From Kryptolebias marmoratus (Eukaryota > Chordata > Actinopteri > Cyprinodontiformes > Rivulidae), in NCBI RefSeq assembly GCF_001649575.2, contig NC_051439.1:13550152-13614151 (forward strand): 64,000 nt of DNA, read 5' to 3'. Below the pieces are notes generated by a model. The model saw only the letters and a program-made list of their open reading frames with translations, was not told the DNA's origin and searched no databases. The position numbers and the translations under genes were made by a program. Shown in pieces: positions 37,680-48,999 of this stretch (positions within the stretch are counted from its first letter, which is position 1; each line of letters starts with the position of its first letter).

Positions 37680-40600
37680 TGCTGAGAGATGAGAACTTTC
37701 ATTTTCTCAAAGCTCAGAGGATCTTTTTTGCATCCTGTCTCCTTCAGTTACTCACGCTGTCGCTCTCCCTGTCACATCCTGGTGCGTCCCACTGACACAG
37801 CTGAGGAGTGGGCCGCCCGGATGAACACACAACAAGTCTAAACATGAGCATCAGATATGAGAGCGTGGGTCACACTCTGCGCCTCAGGCCACCGTATTTC
37901 TTCCCAACTCAAGGGTTCAATTTTCAGAAAGCTACTTAAGTATTATTGTAATCCCCACCCAGCTTTTCTGCCCAGGGCCAGAACCTCAGGTTATCATTTT
38001 GGACACTTGATCAGGCGTAGTGCTAAAGTTTAATGTTGCTCTTCACAGTTGTGGTTAGTTACAACATGGTGTGTAGCATAAAAAGCCAACAATGACGGAT
38101 TAGAGGTCTTGTTTTAGAGTTGCAGCAGTCTGATGTTTCCAGCTGGGACTGTTTAGCAGAACACCAAGCTGCCAATCTATGGATGTGGTGCAAGTGTATT
38201 AATAAAACATCAACTCTTAATTTGCTATAACAACACATTAGCATGACAAAATCAATGTCTTTGATAAACTATTCATGTATTTGTCTGAACATATCTGCTG
38301 CTCTCTTGGGCCTGCCTGTGCTCTGAGGTGGTGTTTCCTGAGGCTGCTGCAGATTGGGGTGGGGGGAGCAGGCAGTGGAGGTTATAGGAAGGACTGCTGG
38401 GAGTTGTGGGGACTAACCGCCTCCATGGGATTTTTTTTTTCTCTTGTACAGTTTTGTTGTCTAAATGTTTTACAAACTTAATTGGCATCCTCGAGGGAAG
38501 GCTGCCAGCTGTCTGCCTGATGGCGAGGGTTTCTAATTTGGTGCATGGCGAAGGTTAGCTAGCAGAGCGGAGCGGTGCATGCACATGTCCTGATCAAGCG
38601 CAGGGTTTTCTTGTTTCTTCCCCCCCTTCGCTGTTCAACAACAGCTTCACCAGGAAACAGTGAAACAGCTGCTAACAAGCAGAGTGCTGATACTGTGGAG
38701 AGAGAAGATAGAGCAGCAGGGAGGTAGCGTGAGCGTGATTGTGATCATAGCCTGGCATTTTAGCCACAAACACATTATGATTTAAAAGTTATTGACAATG
38801 TTTCATGAATTCTTTTGAACTCTCACTTTCTCTCCATAGAAAACTGAATAACTTTCTTTTCCTCCTCTCAGGTGAAGAGCTAGGTCTTCATCGATCTGAT
38901 GCCACTGAGGGATTTAAATGTCAAGATGCCAGTTTAAAATATGTTTTATTAGGGTGGTTTTAAAAATTAAGACTTTTAGTTATGGATTGATAAAACTACA
39001 CTGCATCGTATTTCAGCCAACGGCTGTTACAAAAATGGAATTAGAAAGAATAAAATACTTTTTGTACTTATTAGAAGTTTTCTGTGTTATATGATTTATC
39101 AATACGTAACAATTTTTGGCAGAGAAACATTACATTTCTTCAAATGTTGATATTGCTTTCATTACTAGGATTGTTCTGTATGGTTCCCTACCATTGCAGA
39201 TTACCTGAAATTATAGGGTAGTACAAGCTATACAGCACCAATACTGCCACATTTACAACCCTTTCAGGGGGTGTGTTGCTACTCTTTGTAAATGAAAAAA
39301 TAAATAAAGAAGCAATCAACATAGATAAGAACATTTTTAGTCCCAATAAAAAAGTAATAAACACAACTAAGAAAGTATTATCTTTTATATCGATGCATAT
39401 TGTTACCAACAAATCTACATTTTAAGACATATTAAATTTATTTTACATTATGTATTACATCTGCTTTGGTTCTGGCACAGGTTGCTTTATCTGTATGTTG
39501 TTTCTCTAAATGCCTTGCATGCAGCAACAAGTAAAGTTAATGTCTTATTCTGCCTGTGCTCTGCGTTTTTATTTAATCTCTAAGGGCCCCTATGCACAAC
39601 ATTTTATGATATTTTATTTTATGGCCTTTCAAATTGTAGGATTTGGTTCATGTTGTCATTAAGAACATGAGTTTGCAGATAAAAAAAGATATTTGATTTT
39701 CACACATAACTCTATTCATTCTCAGCTAACATCCATGAGACTTGCTGTAGTGGTCCACATGGGTGGGTGGGCTGTGGTTTGCTGGTTTAGCCCCCATCAG
39801 CTGTGTCTGTAGGACATGTTGACTCTGCACACATTATAACCAGTGCATGCTGTTGCATAGTCATACAGGATAATTGTGTTGTAGTTGTGGTACAGCAGCA
39901 GGAAGTGTAAAAGTTTTCATTTCAAGGGTAAAGTTTACTGGTGTTCTTGAGAAGGTGTCAAAGACAACAGAGTGATTTATTAACTCGCTCTCTTAAAACT
40001 GTCTGCTGTGAGACAGTATTGGCTCAAATGTTTCCACTCAAAAGTTCAGCTGCTTCTGTAAGAGTTTTGCTTGTGTGACAGTTCAGCAGATATTACTGGA
40101 GCACTCTATCAGAACTACCAGCTGCAACCTCTCTACTATAGATGGGATACTCTGCAAAAATCTGAAGGCCCTTTAGGATTTTCTTTCCTCAAACAAGAGG
40201 CAGGATGTAGAGGATGGAGAGGATCAATGGATCTAAAGCTTAGTAAGAGCACTGCATTCATGATGCATGAGTCTGGTGGCTTGGGCTGCAGCAAACATAT
40301 GCTGAGGTCTTTATTGGCATTTGGGGGGAGATTGAAGGGACAGTCAATTAGCTATGAAGCTGCATGTCCCCAGGGGCTCTTGGGAGACCCAGGGCGAATA
40401 GTCTTACCAAGATGCTTGACTCTATGAGCAAATGCCACTAAATGGCAACAATTGGCTAATATGTTGTATAATGTTAACAGATGATACTTATGTAAGCAGG
40501 TATTGGAAGTAAACTTGGGTGGCAAGACTGGATTTGGAATAGCGGCTCTTGACTTGAACTAACTTTATAATAGTCTAATTGATAAGTGTTGTGAGTGGGA

Positions 40601-40680
40601 CAGGGAGGGGGGCAAAGGGTTGCACTGCACCCCTGGCTGAGGTGCAGACTTGTGAGGAGCATGTGGGGGCACTGCTGATT
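37680..40680. other. gene-free stretch
   Basis: AT-rich noncoding sequence with no named repeat. The 118-codon frame at 40071-40427 has no recognisable similarity. Confidence 0.45.
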
Positions 40681-40689
40681 ATTCAACAT

Positions 40690-40890
40690 GTTTCTCTAAT
40701 CCCAGCCCTTGTGGTAGGAACCTGTGAAAGAGCCTGGTCTTTGTGCCGGGGGGCTAATCGTGTTTTGGAAACGGCGATCGAGGCTAATCTTCTGGCCTGC
40801 ATCTAATGTGGAGCCGCTGATATCCTCTGCTGCGATAAATTAAGCTACTTATTAATCTAATTATGGTGCATTCATCCCCACAAACTTTCA
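40690..40890. promoter_or_regulatory. candidate enhancer with four TAATC[C/G/T] sites
   Basis: Within 165 bp of non-repetitive sequence there are TAATCC (40697-40702), TAATCG (40755-40760), TAATCT (40785-40790) and TAATCT (40853-40858), all on the same strand. Two are preceded by GGC. ATTAATCTAATTATGG at the right end adds further homeodomain cores. This is the densest K50-type cluster I noticed. It lies about 16 kb upstream of the predicted otx2 start. Confidence 0.35.
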
Positions 40891-40899
40891 TGTGACTTG

Positions 40900-41820
40900 G
40901 AAAGCCCCCATTCACCAAGAACTTTTGCTCCCCTCCATCTGCCCCTCTCCAAACTTGAGTCTTGAGACTGACTGCCCTGTTTCTCTCTCAGACTGCCTGG
41001 CCCTGGCCAGCCCTATTAGGAACCCTCAGGATCTTGCCTCTAACAAGCCTTCAGGCTCCAGTCAGCCTCTCCCTACAGACTGGGGTCAGTCTTACTTATT
41101 CTGCAGACACCCCCCAACAGGCCCCACTAACTCTCCATCTGCTTCAGTCCATCCTTACTTTTTATGCTTTAACTTGTTTTAAAACACATACATGTTTTCT
41201 TCACTGGTCCTTGCTGTAGATTTAACAGAATCTTAGCTTTCTCAATACAGTATGCTTTAAGTTCTTCTTCATCCAGACACCATTTGTTGCTCCCTCATGG
41301 AGTCTCTTTACTTTCTAAAAGTGAACACTTTGACTTTGTTAATGTTGCCTACTTTTTTGCAGTGCCACTGCTTCTCATATTGCCACTCTCTTTCAACTTT
41401 TCCTACAAATGCAGTAAATCCCTACAGCTTTGCTATCTATGTCTGTACCATTATAACAATGTTTCTGTAACATCATAGTTACAACTTGATTTGGGGTTAC
41501 ATTCTAGCCTCTTGTCTGATAACAGCTAGGACAGGTTCTTGCTTGACCCTCAACAGAACTAAGTAGGTTTGGAAAATGGTTGGCTGTTCAACCTAGAAAC
41601 CTAGACATTTATTTTGAACTGTTTTGTACCTAAACCTTTTGTTACAAGCAGATCCTATAGACACCTCATTTTTACAGCTTCAGTAGGGACTATCATATGT
41701 AAGATGTAACTTGGTTAAAGCACTCATATTTTTGTCTCTTTCTCTTTTTTTCACTTTTCATCAAACTTCAGTAAATTATGTAGTTTGTTAGTTAACTTGC
41801 AAATTGTTGTTATCAAATTT
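40900..41820. other. gene-free stretch
   Basis: C/T-rich to AT-rich noncoding sequence. No exon or repeat family supported. Confidence 0.45.
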
Positions 41821-41822
41821 TC

Positions 41823-41895
41823 TTCTAGGTACCACTAGAGGGATCCTGAGTACCAACAGTGGTACTTGTACCATCGTTTGAGAATCATAGAGATA
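41823..41895 (+). repeat. teleost dispersed repeat fragment
   Basis: 'accactagagggatcctgag', 'accaacagtggtacttgtacca' and 'cgtttgagaatca' together resemble a short repeat common in fish genomes. Degraded, and directly next to the SINE-like element. Confidence 0.5.
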
Positions 41896-41899
41896 TTAC

Positions 41900-42118
41900 T
41901 AGGGGGGCTGGTAAGGACAAATGGTTGGCTACTGATCAGAGAGTTGGTGCTTTAATCCACCACACGCCAAAGTGTTCTTTGGTAAGACACTGAACCCCAA
42001 GTTGCCCCCATCTACACATTGGTGTGTGAAAGTGACTTGTAGTGTAAAAGTTCTTTTCATTTTTGTCAGAAAAACTAGAAAAGTGTCACATAAATGCAGC
42101 CTGTTTACCATTTACAAT
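41900..42118 (+). repeat. SINE-like teleost repeat, degraded
   Basis: Contains a tRNA-like B-box remnant (GGTGCTTTAATCC), 'ggtaagacactgaacccc', 'gttgcc', 'tggtgtgtgaaagtga', 'agtgtaaa' and the end 'cacataaatgcagcctgtttaccattta'. This order matches a widespread fish repeat whose intact copies end '...ataaatgcagtccatttaccattta'. Several internal segments are lost. Confidence 0.65.
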
Positions 42119-42558
42119 GATGTAATGAAATCTCCTTGTAAGGACATTTCAGCAGCGTTAATTAGGACATGCTGACAACAAGACTGTAGATTTCACCTGG
42201 TAAGTTGCTGCAACATAAAGCAACATGCCAATAATGCATAAATGTTTAAACTTAATGTTGTAATAACATTCTGGCAATAGTGTTGGTTTGATGTTGTTCC
42301 CACTGCTCTGGCTGGTCTTTTACATGGGAGACTAGTGGGAACCTTGAGGATCTTTTAAACTAAAAGTGAGAGCAGGATGACAGGGCCCTTCTTTAGATGG
42401 CCAGTGACCCATAAATGAAGGGAGATGAAAGAAGTTCACATCTGATCTTTAGCAGTTCAAACCAGGCTCCAATCACCTGTGAAGGCTCCTCTCCCCACTT
42501 TCATAGATTTTAGGAGAGGTGAAGAAGAGTGTCAAGGTGTCCACAGTTTGGATTCTTG

Positions 42559-42609
42559 TTTTTTTTTTTTTTTAAGCTACTCCCCCCCTTTCCACACACA
42601 CACACACAC
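42559..42609. repeat. poly-T and (CA)n low-complexity tract
   Basis: T15 at 42559-42573 and CA repeats at 42592-42609. Confidence 0.92.
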
Positions 42610-42619
42610 TCATTAACTT

Positions 42620-44640
42620 CATTCTCTTGCTTAAGCTTTTCTGACTTAGCTGTCACCATGAGCTGTGTGAATGTCTTCTTTGTTCAAACTCTGATTTACA
42701 GAAGAACCACTTTCATACATGTCTACTTTGTTGCATTAAAATACAGACAGATCCAAAGTCATTTATGGGAATTCACTGCTGGTCTTTGATGATGCCACAT
42801 GACTCACCTTCCACAGGTATATTCGGTGTGGTGTAAACGTTCTGACTCTCCGTCGGGGATGTTTTGGATGTGCTCTTTCCTCAAAAGCAAAATCTAAAGA
42901 TGGGACAACAGGAAGGCGCTCGCTGTTGTTTGTTCTTAGAAACAAAGGTTCTATGCTGCTATCAAACTCCCATTAGATATGGAGAATTGAGTGTGTGGTC
43001 TTCACCACATACCAAACAGCGAGGTGATAACACAGCACAGAGGCAGGCCAGGATGCTAATTGCATGCCGAATATTTATAGTCTAGACAATTAGCTGTTGC
43101 CTTTTATATGCAAAATAACAACAGCAGCAGTGGCAACACAGAGAAAGGGATGGTGAGGTGGTGGGTGGGGTGGGGGGAGTAATTAAGATGCTCAAAACAG
43201 CACAGGGACATGCAGTCTGTTGTGCTCTGATTTGTTGCTAACAAACACAATAATTAGCCTGTTATTGTGGGATAATGAAGTTGCCAGTGTCCTTTTCCCT
43301 CAGCCAAGTGTCATCTTGAGCAAGGACGTTCCCAATACTGCTGCTGTTATGCTGCCGACAGGACCCTGAAGACGAGGCTGTCGAAAGGTTAGAAGGTCAA
43401 AAAGTGGGTCACAGATCTCGTCAAAGAAACAAAAAAATAGTACGACTGTTTATACAATGGAATAAATGATGTCACAGGAAGAGACTGCTAGAAACACAGC
43501 ACATTTATTTTAGTTCTGCAAGGAAACTGTAATAATAAGAAGTAAAAGAACTCCATATGAGTGTAGATATGTTTGACAAACTGTGTGTGTGTGTGTCATA
43601 TGATTGTGACCGCAGGTTCACTGAATCAACAATGCTGTCTGGCAGGATTAGGTGCAGCTCGAGCTGATTTGATATTTGTAGCTGATAGTGCTTGTAAGCA
43701 CGCCTTTGTTCCCTCCCATTGTGGCCAAGATTAAGGCAAACCTCCTCTTCATCATCGTGCTTCGGTGTAGTAATAACCTAGATAAAGCTGCTCTTTGATT
43801 GAATCATTTCTGCTCGTGTTCAGGACCTCCTTACTCTCACTCTGTGTCAGCTGTTCAGGCATCACATGCTTCATTTCTTTTGCTCCTTAACTCCATTGCT
43901 GGTACTCTGTTTTCATTTTCTAACTTTTCATCTTTAATACCTGTCACTCACTGCTAGACGCTAATGAGAATCTTTGTGTGTGTTGATTTTCACTAATGAT
44001 GTCTTGAATATTGCTTTTTGGTTGTAAATGTTCAAACTGTGCAAAGAACTTTTGCAAGAACTTTTAATAGAGTTTAGTAATTGCACGAAGTCTCTGATTT
44101 GTTAGTTTGAATAAACAAATTAACATTTTTTAACAGTCATCTTCAGGAATTTAAAATTATGGAATATTTGTGTGATATTTCAGGGCAATTTAGAGGCCAT
44201 TGAAGTGTAAAGATTTGTTTGGTTTCATGTGGAAGTTTGAATTTGTATTAATAGTTGCCAGCCTCACAAACAACGTTTCCATGCTGGCACACATATTTAA
44301 ATGGGTAGAAAATAGATATCTTGTGCTGCATGTTTCACATCTTTCTGGGTTGTAAAGAATTTAATTATCGCAACATCTTTATAGGACTTTACTCTTCATT
44401 TACACAGAAAATGGGTCACTGTGTAAATATTCTATATGAATTTCTGCTAAACAGATAATATCTCAGACTGCTGTAAATTTGAGTGAGGTAAACAATTTTC
44501 ATGTGCAGCGCTTGTCTTCTTCTGAGGTGGATTTATGGGCATCAATCACAATAGAGTTCAGTGGTTTAAAAATTGTTAATGAATGTAGGTTTCACATAAT
44601 TATGAGACAATAATATAGATGTTGATGAAAACCATGCTTT
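42620..44640. other. gene-free stretch
   Basis: Noncoding. 43640-43790 is non-repetitive and GC-richer with a CAGCTCGAGCTG palindrome near 43651 and might be a conserved element. No gene seen. Confidence 0.4.
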
Positions 44641-44644
44641 GATT

Positions 44645-44800
44645 GTGCACACTAAAAACCGCTGGGTTAAAAACAGTCCCAGCACTGAGTCAAATTTGGA
44701 CCTAGCCAACCCTGAGTAGTTTTGGCTCAACAGGGTCATGTTATTACTTTGACGCAGTGCTGGAATAAGTTTTCAGCCCAAAAACTGGGTTCAAAGGACA
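44645..44800 (+). repeat. teleost dispersed repeat ('CTGGGTTAAAAAC' type)
   Basis: 'ccgctgggttaaaaacagtccc', 'actgagtcaaatttggac', 'ccaaccctgagtagttttggctcaac' and later 'aaaactgggttcaaa' follow the order of an abundant fish repeat built from alternating 'ctgggtt' and 'aacccag' words. Diverged copy. Confidence 0.6.
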
Positions 44801-45239
44801 AATTTGTTTAATTAGAGCTTCTAAAAAAGTTGAGTTATAAAGAGCAGCCCAAAATCTGCCCTACTAGCTAATTACAACTTAGGTTGGTGACTCTGGTGTT
44901 GATCACAATCATGGCTTTAAATCATGGAGTTATTTTCTGGAGAACAAGAGTCTTTCTGTAAATATGTGATTGTGCATTTATGACCTAGTGACACTATCTT
45001 TGTCACATTCATTACAGTGGAGTTACATTCTTGGCCACAAACCTTTTCTTCCTCCTTACCTCCCCAATAAGGGTTGTCACATGACAAAAGATACCCCAAG
45101 TCATTGATGTGATTGTGGATCTTTCCGCCTGCTCTCTCTTACACACAGAGGCTAATCTTTACAGGTATTTCTTCTCTGCTGCTGTTATTAGAATGCAGCA
45201 AATGCTCTCTATTGATGCATGTCAGAGCCTCATTCTTTC

Positions 45240-45520
45240 ATCTCCAACATTTAATTTACCGTCCTGTTGTGCCACTAATCCTGTGTCGTGCCATTTCCTC
45301 CGCTCCTCAGATTGCTCTCTCAAAGCCCCCTCTCCGCCAGATAAAGAGGAAGGTAATCGCCATTGTCTGGCTACAGATACACCAGTGCTGGCTCCCCTTC
45401 TTTCTCCGGCTCCAAATTAAAGGGCCGCCCTGCCCTTGCGCCCCCTTAATCACCGGCCTCGTCTCTCTGTGCAAGTGGACCCCAGGGCTGTTGCACTTTC
45501 ATCCACAAATAGGCTTTCAG
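45240..45520. promoter_or_regulatory. candidate conserved noncoding block
   Basis: Non-repetitive, moderately GC-rich; includes CACTAATCCTG (TAATCC core), AGATAAAGAGGAAGG, CCAAATTAAAGGG and CCCTTAATCACC. The sequence lacks the homopolymers that crowd its neighbours, which suggests constraint. Open frames here occur in two plus frames at once and are not recognisable. Confidence 0.28.
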
Positions 45521-45529
45521 TGAGAACCA

Positions 45530-47550
45530 CCCAGGGCTGGCCTCCTCGCAGGAGCTCCCCACACTCTGCTCTCCTCTGCCTCTCCTGCAGGAGTTTCAGC
45601 CTCACACACTTGCTCTTCCTCAGGCTCCCTCCAACGATTGAACATGAAGCATATTCTACTTTCACTTCTCTTGCACCCTGATGAACTGAGTCTGTCTCTC
45701 TCCTCAGGAGGTCTGACCTACAACTCTGTTTTGGAACTTCAAAGTGGAAGCACAAAGAGTCGTTTCAACTGTTTCAACTGGAAGTAGAACCAATAACACC
45801 CGCCACTGTGTTCCCTTTGGTTTCTGCATTTATATTTGGTGCAAGATTTATCTGATTGGGTCTTTAAGATTGGAAGCTTGAATGCAACAAAAGCAGAAGA
45901 ATTCAGCAGTTTACAATGAATTAAGCTATCTGACCACTGCAATCATCATCATCATCGAAAGTACCACTGGCATGATGGCTTTATCAGGGTCAGCCCCCCT
46001 GCCCACAAATACACAGATTTGCTCAACAGCATTTGGCTAATTTCTGCTAATTGTGGCTCTCACTTCCCTTTTGCTGCATTGACACAGAGCCGGAGGGCTC
46101 AGCCAAATCATCACCATTATGACATTAGCAGCAGCTTATCCAGCGCTAAGAGCTTGAGCTGATACTAACACTAAGGAGTTTAGGATGCTAAGATGAGACC
46201 AAGCAATCGCAGTAGCCGCCGTAAGACTGATGGACAACAATGAAAGTTTACAATACGGATCAAAAGATCCTCGTAGGGTTAAGCGAACTATCCAATTAAG
46301 AAAACGCGCCTTTCAGTGGATGTGAGGAAAAAGACACTGCTTGAGTTAATGCAGAAAAGCTCCAGCTACTAATAACAAGCCGTTTAGCTTGAGCGACTGC
46401 TGCCATGTAAAGAATTTGCTACTTGGTTAGCCTCTTTGCGCTGGACTTATTAAGACTCCTGTTAGAAGGATTCTCATTGACTTGGGTGAAGTGGCTGTTT
46501 AATACACACACAGATAATTAGTGGGGAAACAGTATTGTGTGTTTATGAAACAAGGATGAAGGGGAGACAGTAACCAAATGTTCGGCGTAGTGGAGGAAAG
46601 GGACCGCTTGTGATGTGTCCCAGGTTGTAATCCCTGTACAAGATATTGTGGATTCCCTTTTAGCCAGCAGAGGGGCTCTGGCAGAGAAAAGATACTGGGC
46701 TTAATTAGACGTGTCTGTGGAAGAGAGGGGCTTTAGGTGAAGCTAATTAGGATCATAGCTGTGGCTAAAATAGTTTCAACTGAACTGCAGTACCAATCAG
46801 GTTCCAGAGGAGCAGAATAATGCCAGTGTGACCCTTTTTTTGTTGATTGCTCATGAATGCATATCTTGACAACTCAATAATTTTGTAAATATTGTCCAAT
46901 TTTTAGGACTTTCTTCATGTTTATTGACAGTAGGACAAGGAGCATAAATACATTAACTGCTTTCATTCTGTCAAAATGTCAAGTCTGTTTCACTAATTAA
47001 TGCATATCTGAGTAAATAGTAGCTGATAATGAACTTTTTAAAACATTTACTGGTCTAAGTCATTGAATTTTTGGCCAAATCTCATTTCACCCCATTCTTT
47101 ACGTTTTTTTTTTTTTCTGGCCCTACATTTTGCACGTTCGTGCTGGGGGGAAGAGCAATTGTAACACTGTCAATTACTCTAAACAAGCATAGAAAACAGC
47201 AAAAATAGTGTTGTATTTCTTAAATAAAATATTTTACCATCATAGCAACCACTGTAATGTCTAGTTTACTGTTATTATTATTGTTGTTCTTTCCTATAAT
47301 ATTAGAAATATATGCAAAGTTTGTTGCCGGCTAGATTTATATGCCATATGTGAGCTTGTTGATGTTGTGTTTGTTTATGTTAAAAGTATTGGCAACAACT
47401 CATGGTGAATTGACTTCTTAAAGGGGTATTCATGTCTCAGTGAAATATTTTAAATGCTACTTTTTGCAACTTTGAATTAATGGCCAAAGTCTAGGGTTAG
47501 GGGTATAAATAGGAGAAATGTTAAGAAATAGGACTTGGCCTTAGTCTAAA
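45530..47550. other. gene-free stretch
   Basis: Noncoding. 46000-46460 and 46560-46810 are long non-repetitive stretches rich in TTAATTAG-like and GCTAAT motifs and may include conserved elements. No gene seen. Confidence 0.35.
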
Positions 47551-47559
47551 GTCGGTCCA

Positions 47560-47780
47560 CTGCCAAACGTTTGTCAGTCTGTCTGCTGGTTCCTGGGCCT
47601 GTTAGTGCCAAAGACACTTGACAATACCAGTGAAACTGAATCAAACTTGAGCCCTCTTGTGTCTTCTGGTAGGCAAAATGGTTGGCGGCCAAACTGCTGC
47701 TCCGATAATCCCCCTTATTGACAGGGGCTGCTCTGGTCTGTTTGGTCTGTCAAGTTAAGGGAGGCCCTCTCCTACTTGTG
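47560..47780. promoter_or_regulatory. candidate conserved noncoding block
   Basis: About 220 bp of non-repetitive sequence with GGTTGGCGGCC, CCGATAATCCCCC (TAATCC core), CTTATTGACAGGGG and CTGTCAAG (TGACAG-type TALE homeodomain sites). Regulatory role inferred. Confidence 0.28.
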
Positions 47781-48599
47781 GTCGCCAAATCTATAAACAA
47801 ACCCTTCATTGATCACTGAGCCTTCCCTACGTATTGTTCTTGGCCTACCATCATGCCTCATACTGCAATAGGAAACATTGTTCATTTGACTTCTACATCA
47901 AAAATGCTTCTTTTGATCTATATTTGAATGGGAAGAATTATATATTAGCTCATATATGTGTTTGTATTTATTTTGTTATAAAGTTGGAGCCTTGCTTCTT
48001 ATTGTGGAAGTATTCCTTCCAGCAATAGAGCTGTAAAGAAATACATTAGATATTTCCCTGGAGCTTTTCAACCCTTTTATCATTTCACTCATTTTTGTTT
48101 GGGACCAGACCTTTCTTGCTGTGACTTTGTTAAACAGCAGTATTTCATCTCTTGTTCATTTCAGCTGAGGGTGAAAAGGGAAGGCAGCTTTTTTTTTCTC
48201 TTTTTTTTTTTACCCGGTTGCATAGCTGTGATAACCAGGCTCTCGCTCCCTCTTTTCCCTCTGACCAGCCGTCACCTTTAAATCTGCCTTTTCATATTCT
48301 TCTCAAAGCGTTGTGTCCATTCAAAAGGCATCTGCCAAACTGGATTTTTGGACAAACAAGAGAACTGAAAAAGGGGAAATCTGCAGAAGGCAAATAACCA
48401 TTGGTGACAAGTGAAAATGCTTTCTTGGGCTTTGGATCAATGTTGTTACTGGGCGTAATAAAAAATATAAAATACAAGTTTGTATTATTGGTATATACTT
48501 TTCTCAATGTTTTGTGCAAATTGCCACTGATTAGTATTAACATTTTGTCTTGATGCTTTTCAGTTTGATAAGGAGTCAGTGACAAATCTAAACGGCAGT

Positions 48600-48985
48600 T
48601 TTCCACACATCGACCTGGGTGGTTGTCCAGTCACATGTTGGGGGGAGAAAACTGACCAGCTTGACCGACAGGCCTGCGATGGGTGACGACAGCCTGGCCT
48701 ACTCACCCATGAAAAGCTGAAGGCCCCAGCGGCACCTTTTAAATAGATCTGCCGGTGCTTTAGGAAAAGGAAATATTCAAATGGTAATCGGAAGCCCGTG
48801 AATTATAAGCCCAAGGTAAGCTATGTAATGCTGGTAAGACAGTGAGTAGCGCTTTATTGGTGAAGAGGGAAATCCTTTTTGCCATTCAGGGGAAGAATTG
48901 CAACAGTAATGCCATTAACTTGCACCCCAAATCGCCAAATGCCATTTAATTGCCAATAGCAGCCTTTTGTCTGGAGTGGGTGAGT
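48600..48985. promoter_or_regulatory. candidate conserved noncoding block
   Basis: About 385 bp with no repeats or homopolymers. It holds CTTGACCGACAGG, TTTTAAATAGATCTG, GTAATCGGAAG, and three closely spaced 'aatgccatt' words (48909-48955) with CCATTTAATTGCC. This unusually even composition in AT-rich flank is what long conserved vertebrate enhancers look like. Not testable here. Confidence 0.3.
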
Positions 48986-48999
48986 TTAGGCTTCACTGT

